Assembly (NCBI RefSeq): GCF_026967805.1 | Contig: NZ_JAPVBG010000002.1 | Coordinates: 629,011-693,010, forward strand | From: Blastococcus sp. VKM Ac-2987 | GTDB taxonomy: Bacteria > Actinomycetota > Actinomycetes > Mycobacteriales > Geodermatophilaceae | DNA: 64,000 nt | Direction of reading: 5' to 3' | Shown here: positions 8,773 through 15,666 of the stretch, in pieces | Layout: the number at the start of each line of letters is the position of its first letter | Numbering within the stretch: position 1 is the first letter of the stretch | Notes under the pieces: generated by a model | Seen by the model: only the letters and a program-made list of their open reading frames with translations | What the model was told of the DNA's origin: nothing | Database searches by the model: none | Made by a program: the position numbers and the translations under genes

Positions 8773-9423
8773 ATGACCGACTCCCTGGTGACGGGTCCTG
8801 GAGCGCTGCCCGGCACCACGCCCGTCGTCCCGGCCCCCGCACCCGGGACCACGGCTCTCCTGACCCCGCCCTGGGCGACCGGTGGCGGCGGGCCCCGCGT
8901 CCTGGTGGCCTTCGCCAGCCGGCACGGATCGACCAGGGAGATCGCGGCCGAGCTGGCCCGGTGCCTGACCGCATCCGCAGCGGGCGGCGGCGGCCGGTTG
9001 TCCGCGACCCTCGCCCCCGTCGAGCTGCAGCCCGACCCGGCCGGCTTCGACGCGGTCGTGCTCGGCAGCGCCGTCTACGAGGGCCGCTGGCTGGAGCCGG
9101 CCCGGCGCTACGTCGACGCGGTCGCCCCGGAGCTGCGCCGCCGCCCGACGTGGCTGTTCTCCAGCGGCCTGGGGGGCGGCCGGTCGGGGTGCACCGGGGA
9201 CGGCGACCGGGACGCGGGCCTGCTGGGGGACTGGATCGAGGCGCGCGGCCACCGGGTCTTCCCCGGCCGGCTCGAGCGACGGCTGCTGTCGGCCGCCGAG
9301 CGGAGCGCCTGGCCGGCCGCCGGCGCGGCCGGCGATCTCCGGGACCGGGAGGCGGTCCGCAGGTGGGCCGAGGAGATCGCCACCGCCGCCGTCGTCCGCC
9401 GGGCGGTCCCCGTCGCGGGGTGA
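8773..9423 (+). CDS. Flavodoxin-domain protein
   Basis: A 216-residue soluble protein. After ~40 proline/threonine-rich residues comes a flavodoxin-like fold: RVLVAFASRHGSTREIA resembles the FMN phosphate-binding loop, and FDAVVLGSAVYEGRWLEPAR matches the second flavin-contact region of protoporphyrinogen-oxidase-like (HemG-type) flavodoxins. The ATG at 8773 is favoured over upstream in-frame codons because a TAACGT box lies 8 bases upstream, suggesting a near-leaderless transcript. It is followed after 34 bases by tatB. The partner redox enzyme is unknown. Confidence 0.75.
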   Translation: MTDSLVTGPGALPGTTPVVPAPAPGTTALLTPPWATGGGGPRVLVAFASRHGSTREIAAELARCLTASAAGGGGRLSATLAPVELQPDPAGFDAVVLGSAVYEGRWLEPARRYVDAVAPELRRRPTWLFSSGLGGGRSGCTGDGDRDAGLLGDWIEARGHRVFPGRLERRLLSAAERSAWPAAGAAGDLRDREAVRRWAEEIATAAVVRRAVPVAG

Positions 9424-9457
9424 CCCCGGTCCGCTGATCGATCTGGGAGGAGCGCTG

Positions 9458-9766
9458 GTGTTCAACTCCATCGGATGGGGCGAGCTCGTCGTCCTCGGCC
9501 TGGCCGCCCTGTTCATCTTCGGCCCGGAGCGGCTGCCGGACCTGGCCAGGGACGCCGCCGGCGGCCTCGAGCGGGTGCGGGGTGCGGTGGCCGGGGTGCG
9601 CGGTCAGCTGCACGACACCCTCGGCGAGGACTTCGACCACCTCCGCGACGTCGACCTGCGCCGCTACCACCCGAAGGCCCTCATCCGGGAGCACCTCCTC
9701 GGGGAGGACGACGACCGCCCGGTGCGGCGGGGGAGCTGCCCGTCCCCGGGTCCCGGCTCGTCCTGA
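9458..9766 (+). CDS. tatB: Twin-arginine translocase subunit TatB
   Basis: A 102-residue protein with the TatA/B layout: an N-terminal membrane helix (ELVVLGLAALFIFGPERLPDLA, residues ~9-28) with the conserved FGPERLP hinge, then an amphipathic helix and a charged tail. It acts in the receptor part of the Tat complex that exports folded proteins. GTG start with GGGAGG 7 bases upstream. The FNSIGWGE N-terminus favours TatB over TatA. TatA and TatC are not in the window. The Tat-dependent PhoX-like protein is encoded 0.9 kb away. Confidence 0.85.
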   Translation: MFNSIGWGELVVLGLAALFIFGPERLPDLARDAAGGLERVRGAVAGVRGQLHDTLGEDFDHLRDVDLRRYHPKALIREHLLGEDDDRPVRRGSCPSPGPGSS

Positions 9767-9771
9767 CCGCT

Positions 9772-9789
9772 GCCCGGCAGCCGCCGGGC
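9772..9789. terminator. Short hairpin between convergent tatB and mshD
   Basis: GC-rich 6-bp arms with a 6-base loop fill the 27-base gap between the convergent stops; a possible bidirectional terminator. Confidence 0.4.
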
Positions 9790-9793
9790 GGGC

Positions 9794-10702
9794 TCAGGAG
9801 ACCGGCGGCTCGCGGTGCCAGGCGACGTCGACGGCGAACCGGGAGAAGCCTCGCTTCTCGTACAGCCGCACCGCCGCCTCGTTGTCCTCCTCGACGTAGA
9901 GCAGGACCTGGCCGAGCCCCCGGCCGCGCAGGTGCGCCAGCCCCAGGTCGGTGAGCGCCCGACCCAGCCGCAGCCCCTGGGCGTCCGGGTCGACGCCGAG
10001 CACGTACACCTCGCCGATCGCCTCGTCCGCCGCCGTGCCGCCGACGCTGCCGGGCGGGTGCACCTTCGTCCAGTGCGAGCCGAGCAGCGCGCCGCCCCCG
10101 TCGGGGTCCCCGCGCCAGGCCATGAGGAAGCCCGCGGGGTCGAACCAGGGCTCCGCCTCGCGCAGCTCGAGGTCCGCGCGGGTCATCCGGCCCTGCTCCG
10201 GGTGCCAGGCGAAGGCGCGGGCGTTGACCCGCAGCCACGCCTCCTCGTCCCGGCCGGGCCGGAAGGGCAGCACGCGCACGTCGGCGGGCAGCTCCGGCCG
10301 GGGGTCCGGGTCGACGCCGGCCAGGTCCCGGCGCATCTGCAGCAGCACCCGGGCGCGGTCGAAACCGTGCGGGGCGAGCAGCTCGGCCGAACCGGGCAGG
10401 TCGCCGTGCGCCCAGATGCTCAGCCCGCGGTCGCCGGAGAGCTCGAGCAGCCGGCGCAGCAGCGTCGTACCGTGCCCGCGCCGCCGCAGCCCGGGGTGGA
10501 CCACCAGCTCGGCGGTGCCGTCGTCGAGCCGCGCGTAGCCGGCCGGCGCGCCGTCGGCGTCGCGGACGACGAGGTCGTGCCCGCCGGGGCCGCCGTGCTG
10601 GAGCCGGAGCTCGGCCTCCTCGGAGACCGGGCGGACGCCGTCGGCCGCCGTGGCGGCGCGCAGCAGTGCGAGGACGCCGTCGACGTCGGGAGGAGCGCTC
10701 AC
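9794..10702 (-). CDS. mshD: Mycothiol synthase MshD
   Basis: A 302-residue enzyme with two tandem GNAT acetyltransferase folds. It acetylates the cysteine amine of Cys-GlcN-Ins in the last step of mycothiol synthesis, in the cytoplasm. The N-terminal GNAT has VVHPGLRRRGHGTTLLRRLL; the C-terminal GNAT has VYVLGVDPDAQGLRLGRAL, with the conserved tail YVEEDNEAAVRLYEKRGF. MSAPP start at 10702, 7 bases after the GlnR-like gene, so the two are probably co-transcribed; Rv0818-Rv0819 are likewise adjacent. The window also holds the start of mshA, the first mycothiol gene. Confidence 0.95.
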   Translation of the reverse strand: MSAPPDVDGVLALLRAATAADGVRPVSEEAELRLQHGGPGGHDLVVRDADGAPAGYARLDDGTAELVVHPGLRRRGHGTTLLRRLLELSGDRGLSIWAHGDLPGSAELLAPHGFDRARVLLQMRRDLAGVDPDPRPELPADVRVLPFRPGRDEEAWLRVNARAFAWHPEQGRMTRADLELREAEPWFDPAGFLMAWRGDPDGGGALLGSHWTKVHPPGSVGGTAADEAIGEVYVLGVDPDAQGLRLGRALTDLGLAHLRGRGLGQVLLYVEEDNEAAVRLYEKRGFSRFAVDVAWHREPPVS

Positions 10703-10709
10703 CCGGTCA

Positions 10710-11441
10710 TCAGACCAGTTCGGCGTCGGTCTCCGCCCGGGCGGCCCTGGCGGTGGCGTCGGCCACCTGCTGGTCGAGCTTGTAGCCGACGTTGCGCACG
10801 GTGCCGATCAGCGCCTCGTGCTCGGTGCCCAGCTTGGCCCGGAGCCGCCGGACGTGGACGTCGACGGTGCGGGTGCCACCGAAGTAGTCGTAGCCCCAGA
10901 TCTCCTGGAGCAGCTGCGCCCGCGAGAAGACCCGGCCCGGGTGCTGGGCGAGGTACTTCAGCAGCTCGAACTCCTTGTAGGTGAGGTCGAGCGGGCGGCC
11001 GCGCAGCTTCGCGGAGTAGCTGTGCTCGTCGATGACCAGCTCGCCGGCCTGCGTGACGCCGCCGTCACCGCCGTCGGCCGGGGTCGCGGCGGCCAGCCGG
11101 CGGGCGGTCGCCCACTTGAGCCGGGCGTCGACCTCCGCGGGGCCGGCCGTGTCGAGCAGCACGTCGTCGACGCCCCAGTCGGCGGAGAGGGCGACCAGGC
11201 CGCCCTCGGAGAGGATCGCGACCAGCGCCGCGGCCACGCCGGTGGAGGAGAGCAGCCCGCACAGGGTGCGCGCCCGGATGAGGTCGTGCCGGGCGTCGAC
11301 CAGCACGACGTCGCCGGAGTCGCCGTCGAGGAGGCTGGAGAGCTCGGGGGCCACGACGCGGACCTGGTGGCCGAGCAGCCCCAGGGCGGGCAGCACCTCG
11401 GTCGTGGCCTGACGCGCGGAAGTCATGAGCACGAGTCGCAT
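10710..11441 (-). CDS. glnR: GlnR-type OmpR-family response regulator
   Basis: A 243-residue regulator with an atypical receiver domain (residues ~1-115) and a C-terminal winged-helix DNA-binding domain ([58 protein letters not shown]). These blocks closely resemble GlnR, the orphan nitrogen regulator of actinobacteria, and the location beside mshD equals Rv0818. The receiver keeps Asp49 in VLVDARHD, but the rest of a classical phosphorylation pocket is not obvious, as in GlnR, which works as an unphosphorylated dimer. Start ATG at 11441 with GAGGAG upstream. Divergent from the hydrolase gene at 11525. Confidence 0.85.
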   Translation of the reverse strand: MRLVLMTSARQATTEVLPALGLLGHQVRVVAPELSSLLDGDSGDVVLVDARHDLIRARTLCGLLSSTGVAAALVAILSEGGLVALSADWGVDDVLLDTAGPAEVDARLKWATARRLAAATPADGGDGGVTQAGELVIDEHSYSAKLRGRPLDLTYKEFELLKYLAQHPGRVFSRAQLLQEIWGYDYFGGTRTVDVHVRRLRAKLGTEHEALIGTVRNVGYKLDQQVADATARAARAETDAELV

Positions 11442-11524
11442 GTCGTCTCCTCAGGGGTCCAGGGCCGGCGGGTACCGGCCGGACCTACGACAACGCTGTC
11501 GAGGTGGGGAGCAGGATAGCGGAC

Positions 11525-12319
11525 GTGCCCGTCGAGCAGCCGGAACCGCAGGGGACCCGCGCGGTGGAGCTGCGCACACCGGACGGCGTGGTCCTCTCCG
11601 GCATCGTCGTGCCACCCGCTCCGCCCGGGCCGCGCCCGCCGGCGGCCCGGCCGCTGACGTTCGTCGTCGCACACGGCTTCTCCAACTCCGTGCGGTACCC
11701 GCCCTTCCTGCGCCTCGCGGGCCGGCTGCGCCGGTTCGGCGAGGTCCGGGCGTTCGACTTCCGGGGGCACGGCCGGTCCGGTGGGCGCTCCGGCGCGGGC
11801 GGCGACCAGGAGATGGCCGACGTCGATGCCGCGGTGGGGTCGGCCCGGGCCGACGGCGCCGCTGCGGTGGTGACCCTGGGCCTGTCGATGGGTGGCGGTG
11901 CGGTGCTGCGCCAGGCGGTGCTGGGCCGGCACCGCCCGGACGCGGTGGTCAGCGTCAGCGCGGTGAGCCGCTGGTACGTGCGGGACACCCGGCCCATGCG
12001 GCGGGTGCACTGGCTGATCGAGACGACGGCGGGTCGGCGGGTCGCGGGGCGGTTCGGGGTGCGCCTGGGCGAGCCGTGGGTGACCGCGCCGCCGGCGCCG
12101 CTGGCGGTGGTCAGCGCGATCGCGCCCACCCCGCTGCTGCTGGTGCACGGCGACCGGGACGAGTTCTTCCCGCTCGAGCACTTCCGGTCGCTGGTCCGGG
12201 CGGCGGGCCCGGCGGCCACCGCCTGGGTCGTGCCGGGGTTCGGGCACGCGGAGAACGGCGCGACGGCTCCGCTCGTCGAGCGGATCGGGCGCTGGGCTTC
12301 TGACAACATCGGCCCGTGA
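11525..12319 (+). CDS. Alpha/beta-hydrolase
   Basis: A 264-residue soluble alpha/beta-hydrolase. The nucleophile elbow is GLSMGG, the oxyanion HG is in VVAHGFSNS, the acid is in VHGDRDEFFP and the catalytic histidine in PGFGHAENG. GTG at 11525 (MPVEQ) has AGGA about 8 bases upstream; a GTG at 11504 would add 7 residues. Substrate unknown. Its stop overlaps the GTG of the following membrane protein, so the genes from here through the LmeA-like gene look like one operon. Confidence 0.8.
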   Translation: MPVEQPEPQGTRAVELRTPDGVVLSGIVVPPAPPGPRPPAARPLTFVVAHGFSNSVRYPPFLRLAGRLRRFGEVRAFDFRGHGRSGGRSGAGGDQEMADVDAAVGSARADGAAAVVTLGLSMGGGAVLRQAVLGRHRPDAVVSVSAVSRWYVRDTRPMRRVHWLIETTAGRRVAGRFGVRLGEPWVTAPPAPLAVVSAIAPTPLLLVHGDRDEFFPLEHFRSLVRAAGPAATAWVVPGFGHAENGATAPLVERIGRWASDNIGP

Positions 12320-13140
12320 GCTCCAGCGCCGTCCCGTCCCCGACGCCGGCCCTGCCGCACCACCTTCCGGCCGCCGGCCTCGCGGTGGTCGCCGCGGGCC
12401 TGCTCGCCGGGCTCCCCGCGGCGCTCGGCGACCTGGGTGCCCTGGCCGCGGTGCTCGTGCTGCAACTGGCGCTGGTCCTCTCCTGGGTGCTCGCCACCGG
12501 GATGCAGGGGTTCGCGGCCTCCCTGACCGTCGGCACGGCCGCGGCCGTCGCGGCGGACCTGGCCGTGGTGCTGCCCGAGGAGCCGGTGCTGGGTGGGCTG
12601 CTCGCCGTGCTCGGCGTGGGCTTCCTCGCCGCCGTGCTGCAGCAGATGCTGCGCTTCCCCCGGCACGACCTGGTCGACTCGCTGGCCGGGTCGGCGGTGC
12701 TGCTCACCGCGGTGGGCGCGCTCGCGGCGCTGCTGCTCCTCGCCCGGTCCGACGACGGCCGGCTGGTGACGACCGCGCTCGTGGCCGGGGCCGCGCTGCT
12801 CGTCGGCCACCTCACCGACCAGGTGCTGCCGCGGCCGCAGCTGGCCCCCGGCGTCCCCCGGGGGCTGACCGGCGCCGTGCTGGCGGTGCTGGCCGGCGCC
12901 GCGACCGCGTGGGCCGTGCGCGACCTGGCCGGGCTGGGACAGCTGCGGGCGCTGGCCCTCGGGGGAGCCGTCGCCGGGATCGTGGCGCTGGTCGCCGTGG
13001 CCGGCAGCTACCTCGCCGTCGAGACGACGGCCGAGGGTGAGGCGGAGGCGCTGTCGCCGTGGGCGCCGACGGTCGTGCAGGTCGTGCTGCCGTTCGCGGC
13101 GTGCGCCCCGGTGGCGCTCGGCCTGCTGACCGTGCTGTGA
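12316..13140 (+). CDS. Multi-pass membrane protein of unknown function
   Basis: A 274-residue, Ala/Leu/Val-rich protein with about seven hydrophobic segments, mostly separated by short loops; no recognised transporter or enzyme motif. GTG start overlaps the hydrolase stop, and its own stop overlaps the GTG of the LmeA-like gene, so it is translationally coupled on both sides. Its place beside an envelope lipid-binding protein suggests an envelope role, but that is inference only. Confidence 0.75.
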   Translation: MSSSAVPSPTPALPHHLPAAGLAVVAAGLLAGLPAALGDLGALAAVLVLQLALVLSWVLATGMQGFAASLTVGTAAAVAADLAVVLPEEPVLGGLLAVLGVGFLAAVLQQMLRFPRHDLVDSLAGSAVLLTAVGALAALLLLARSDDGRLVTTALVAGAALLVGHLTDQVLPRPQLAPGVPRGLTGAVLAVLAGAATAWAVRDLAGLGQLRALALGGAVAGIVALVAVAGSYLAVETTAEGEAEALSPWAPTVVQVVLPFAACAPVALGLLTVL

Positions 13141-13826
13141 AGGCCCTCGCCGTCCTCGTCCTGCTGTTCCTCGGCCTCGGCGTCCTGCTCGACCGGATCG
13201 CGGTGGGCGTCGCCGAGGACCAGGTCGCCGTCCAGCTGGCGGCCCAGGGCGGCCTGGCCGGACGGCCGGAGGTGGACGTCCGGGGCTTCCCGTTCCTGAC
13301 CCAGGCGGCCGGCGGGCGCTACGAGGAGGTGCACATCGCCCTGACCGCCGAGCAGCTGCGGCAGCCGGAGGGGACGCGCGCCGACGTCACGCTGCGCGGC
13401 GTGCACCTGCCGCTCGCGGCGGTCCTGTCCGGCGAGGTCGCCGAGCTGCCGGTCGAGCGCATCGACGGCACCGCGACGCTCTCCTACGACCTGCTCTCCC
13501 GCGAGCTCGGCGGGGACACGACGCTGGCGCGCGAGGGCGCGGGGCTGCGGATCACCCGGACGGTCGAGCTGCTCGGCCACACGATGCCGCTCACCGCCAT
13601 CGGCACGGTCGCCGTGGACGGCGACGAGCTGGTCATCGACGTCGACCACGCCGCCGGTGCCGGGGTCGACGTCCCCCGCGTCCTGGTCGGCCGGGTCACC
13701 GACCTGCTCGACCTGCGCTACCCGGTGGAGCTGCCTTTCGGGCTGCGGCTGACCGGTGTCGTCCCGGCTGCCCGCGGGGTGGACGTGCGCGTCGCGGCCG
13801 ACGACGCGGTGCTCCGGGCGGAATAG
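13137..13826 (+). CDS. lmeA: LmeA-family (DUF2993) phospholipid-binding protein
   Basis: A 229-residue protein with an N-terminal hydrophobic segment (VLVLLFLGLGVLLDRIAVGV) that acts as signal or anchor, followed by a DUF2993 domain (RGFPFLTQAAGGRYEEVHI; VTDLLDLRYPVELPFGLRLTGV). In mycobacteria, LmeA (Rv0817c) binds phosphoinositides in the periplasm and is needed for lipomannan elongation. The gene order here, next to ThiX and near GlnR/MshD, equals Rv0816c-Rv0819. Start GTG overlaps the preceding stop. A second family member lies at 24810. Confidence 0.85.
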   Translation: MKALAVLVLLFLGLGVLLDRIAVGVAEDQVAVQLAAQGGLAGRPEVDVRGFPFLTQAAGGRYEEVHIALTAEQLRQPEGTRADVTLRGVHLPLAAVLSGEVAELPVERIDGTATLSYDLLSRELGGDTTLAREGAGLRITRTVELLGHTMPLTAIGTVAVDGDELVIDVDHAAGAGVDVPRVLVGRVTDLLDLRYPVELPFGLRLTGVVPAARGVDVRVAADDAVLRAE

Positions 13827-13855
13827 CCCGGCGCAGCGGGCCGGTTGCACCCCGG

Positions 13856-14197
13856 GTGGACGGAGACGGTGCGGACCCGGCGGCGGTGTTCGCGCGGCTG
13901 GGTGTGCGCCCGGCGGCGGCGGACCTGACCGTCGTCCAGTTCTCCACCGCGTTCTGCGGTCCCTGCCGGGCCACCAGGGCGCGGCTCGCGGGACTGCAGG
14001 CCACCCGCCCGGGGCTGGCCGTCGTGCAGGTCGACGCGGAGAGCCACCTGGCGGAGGTGCGGGAGCTCGGCGTGCAGCAGACGCCGACGCTGTTCTTCCT
14101 GGACCGCGCGGGCCGGGTCGTCGCCCGCACCAGCGGCGCGCCGCGGCCGGCGGAGCTGACCGCTCTGGTAGACGCCCGTGCGGGGGTGCGGGTGTGA
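13856..14197 (+). CDS. thiX: Thioredoxin-like protein ThiX
   Basis: A 113-residue thioredoxin-fold protein with the active-site CGPC (Cys34, Cys37) in STAFCGPCRA, and the cis-proline in QQTPTLFF. No signal peptide, so cytoplasmic; it reduces disulfides of unknown partners. GTG start. It precedes the Cys leader peptide and sulfurtransferase operon, as Rv0816c precedes cysA2-sseC2. Confidence 0.88.
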   Translation: MDGDGADPAAVFARLGVRPAAADLTVVQFSTAFCGPCRATRARLAGLQATRPGLAVVQVDAESHLAEVRELGVQQTPTLFFLDRAGRVVARTSGAPRPAELTALVDARAGVRV

Positions 14198-14202
14198 TCG
14201 GC

Positions 14203-14208
14203 TACTCT
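14203..14208 (+). promoter_or_regulatory. -10 box for a leaderless transcript
   Basis: TACTCT (TANNNT type) ends six bases before the GTG of the Cys leader peptide, placing the likely first transcribed base at the start codon itself. No clear -35 is seen. Confidence 0.55.
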
Positions 14209-14214
14209 CGCGCC

Positions 14215-14289
14215 GTGGGCACCCTGCTGACCTCGCGCCGCACAGTCGACCTGTGCCGCGTCGGCAGCTGCCTCTGTCCGACCTCCTGA
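14215..14289 (+). CDS. Cysteine-containing leader peptide (attenuator uORF)
   Basis: A 24-codon reading frame with GTG start and TGA stop, encoding a peptide whose middle reads RRTVDLCRVGSCLCPTS, with three cysteines in its last eleven residues. The RRxVDLxRV core is the pattern of short actinobacterial leader peptides found before sulfur-metabolism genes. In mycobacteria, leaderless cysteine-rich short ORFs before the sulfurtransferase/sseC operon act as cysteine-responsive attenuators. Here it lies 167 bases ahead of the sulfurtransferase, and a -10 box six bases before the GTG fits leaderless translation. When charged tRNA-Cys is scarce, stalling at the Cys codons would change expression downstream. 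Confidence 0.8.
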   Translation: MGTLLTSRRTVDLCRVGSCLCPTS

Positions 14290-14456
14290 GGTCGGTCCCG
14301 ACCGTCCAGACGCGCCCCGTCCGCCGTCCGGAGGTCTTCTCCGCACACGACCGCACCGTCCTGCCGCACCCGTGCGCGGCGGTGAGCTGCACCTGATGCC
14401 CGGCGGGCCCGCCGGCCCGCGCCGACCACCTGCACACCGATCCCCGGAGGAACCAC
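14290..14456 (+). promoter_or_regulatory. Leader region between Cys peptide and sulfurtransferase
   Basis: Untranslated 167-base stretch with several GC-rich inverted segments, including CCGGCGGGCCCGCCGG at 14400-14415, 42 bases before the start codon. A GGAGG Shine-Dalgarno follows at 14446-14450. It is the place where translation-linked folding would control the operon; competing structures need computation. Confidence 0.5.
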
Positions 14457-15284
14457 ATGAGTCGCACCGACGTGCTCGTCACCGTCGACTGGGTCCAGGA
14501 GCACCTGGGCCAGCCCGGCATCGTCCTCGTCGAGGTGGACGAGGACACCAGCGCCTACGACGGCGGCCACCTCGAGGGCGCCGTCAAGTTCGACTGGAAG
14601 AAGGACCTGCAGGACCCGCTGCGCCGCGACTACCTGGACAAGAGCGCCTTCGAGGCGCTGCTGTCCAGCCGGGGCATCGCCAACGACGACACCGTCGTCC
14701 TCTACGGCGGCAACAACAACTGGTTCGCCGCGTACGCCTACTGGTACTTCAAGATCTACGGCCACGGCGACGTCAAGCTGATGGACGGCGGCCGCAAGAA
14801 GTGGGAGCTGGACGGCCGCCCGCTGTCCAAGGACGCCGTCGAGCGCCCGGCCACCTCGTACCGGGCCGCCGAGCCGGACCTCTCGATCCGCGCGTTCCGC
14901 GACGAGGTCGTGGCCGCGATCGGCAGCAAGAACCTGGTCGACGTGCGTTCGCCCGACGAGTTCTCCGGCAAGATCCTCGCGCCCGCCCACCTGCCGCAGG
15001 AGCAGTCCCAGAAGGCCGGCCACGTGCCGACCGCGATCAACATCCCGTGGAGCAAGGCGGCCAACGAGGACGGCACCTTCAAGTCCGACGAGCAGCTCGC
15101 CGCGCTCTACGCCGAGCAGGGCTACGACGAGAGCAAGCCGACCATCGCCTACTGCCGCATCGGTGAGCGCTCGAGCCACACCTGGTTCGTCCTGCGCGAG
15201 CTGCTCGGCAAGACCGACGTCAAGAACTACGACGGCAGCTGGGTCGAGTACGGCTCGCTCGTCGGCGTCCCGATCGAGAAGTGA
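14457..15284 (+). CDS. Thiosulfate/3-mercaptopyruvate sulfurtransferase (CysA2-like)
   Basis: A 275-residue double-rhodanese enzyme that moves sulfane sulfur from thiosulfate to a thiophilic acceptor in the cytoplasm. Typical features are the N-terminal VTVDWVQEHL, YDGGHLEGAVKFDW, and the active-site loop YCRIGERSSHTWF with catalytic Cys233. ATG with GGAGGAACCAC upstream. It is followed 6 bases later by sseC, so they form one operon behind the Cys leader peptide. Equivalent to Rv0815c. The ending GSWVEYGSLVGVPIEK is typical of the family. Confidence 0.93.
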   Translation: MSRTDVLVTVDWVQEHLGQPGIVLVEVDEDTSAYDGGHLEGAVKFDWKKDLQDPLRRDYLDKSAFEALLSSRGIANDDTVVLYGGNNNWFAAYAYWYFKIYGHGDVKLMDGGRKKWELDGRPLSKDAVERPATSYRAAEPDLSIRAFRDEVVAAIGSKNLVDVRSPDEFSGKILAPAHLPQEQSQKAGHVPTAINIPWSKAANEDGTFKSDEQLAALYAEQGYDESKPTIAYCRIGERSSHTWFVLRELLGKTDVKNYDGSWVEYGSLVGVPIEK

Positions 15285-15290
15285 GCTGAC

Positions 15291-15584
15291 ATGTGCGGAG
15301 CCCCGAAGCAGGGTGGTGCCCTCGCGGGCATCGACCTGAGCACCCAGACGGTCATCCAGGGCTCGGTGTGGCACGACGGCGCACCGGTGGCCGGGGCCTA
15401 CGTCCGGCTGCTGGACTCGACCGACGAGTTCACCGCCGAGGTCGTCACCAGCCCCGAGGGCGAGTTCCGGTTCTTCGCCGCGCCGGGCCAGTGGAAGGTG
15501 CGTGCCCTGGCCGCGGTCGGCAAGGGGGAGCGCGTGCTCCCCGCCGAGGTCGGCCTGAACGAGACGACCGTCGCGATCTCCTGA
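15291..15584 (+). CDS. sseC: SseC/DUF1416 sulfur-metabolism protein
   Basis: A 97-residue protein beginning MCGAPKQGG with a conserved second-position cysteine, then a beta-sandwich-like fold (VIQGSVWHDGAPVAGAYVRLLD). Members of this family are always small and sit directly after the CysA-type sulfurtransferase in actinobacteria (Rv0814c). The exact biochemical role is not established; the N-terminal Cys may accept persulfide. Co-transcribed with the sulfurtransferase and closed by the hairpin at 15613. Confidence 0.9.
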   Translation: MCGAPKQGGALAGIDLSTQTVIQGSVWHDGAPVAGAYVRLLDSTDEFTAEVVTSPEGEFRFFAAPGQWKVRALAAVGKGERVLPAEVGLNETTVAIS

Positions 15585-15612
15585 GACCGCCCCTCCCCGG
15601 AGGACCGGTCCG

Positions 15613-15656
15613 ACGGCAGCGCCCGTTCCCCGCACGCGGGGGGCGGGCGCTGTCGC
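15613..15656. terminator. Terminator between convergent sseC and PAS/SpoIIE gene
   Basis: Inverted repeat with core arms AGCGCCCG (15618-15625) and CGGGCGCT (15644-15651), extendable outward by a few pairs. Lies between convergent stops, so probably works in both directions. Confidence 0.65.
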
Positions 15657-15666
15657 GTCCGGCGGA

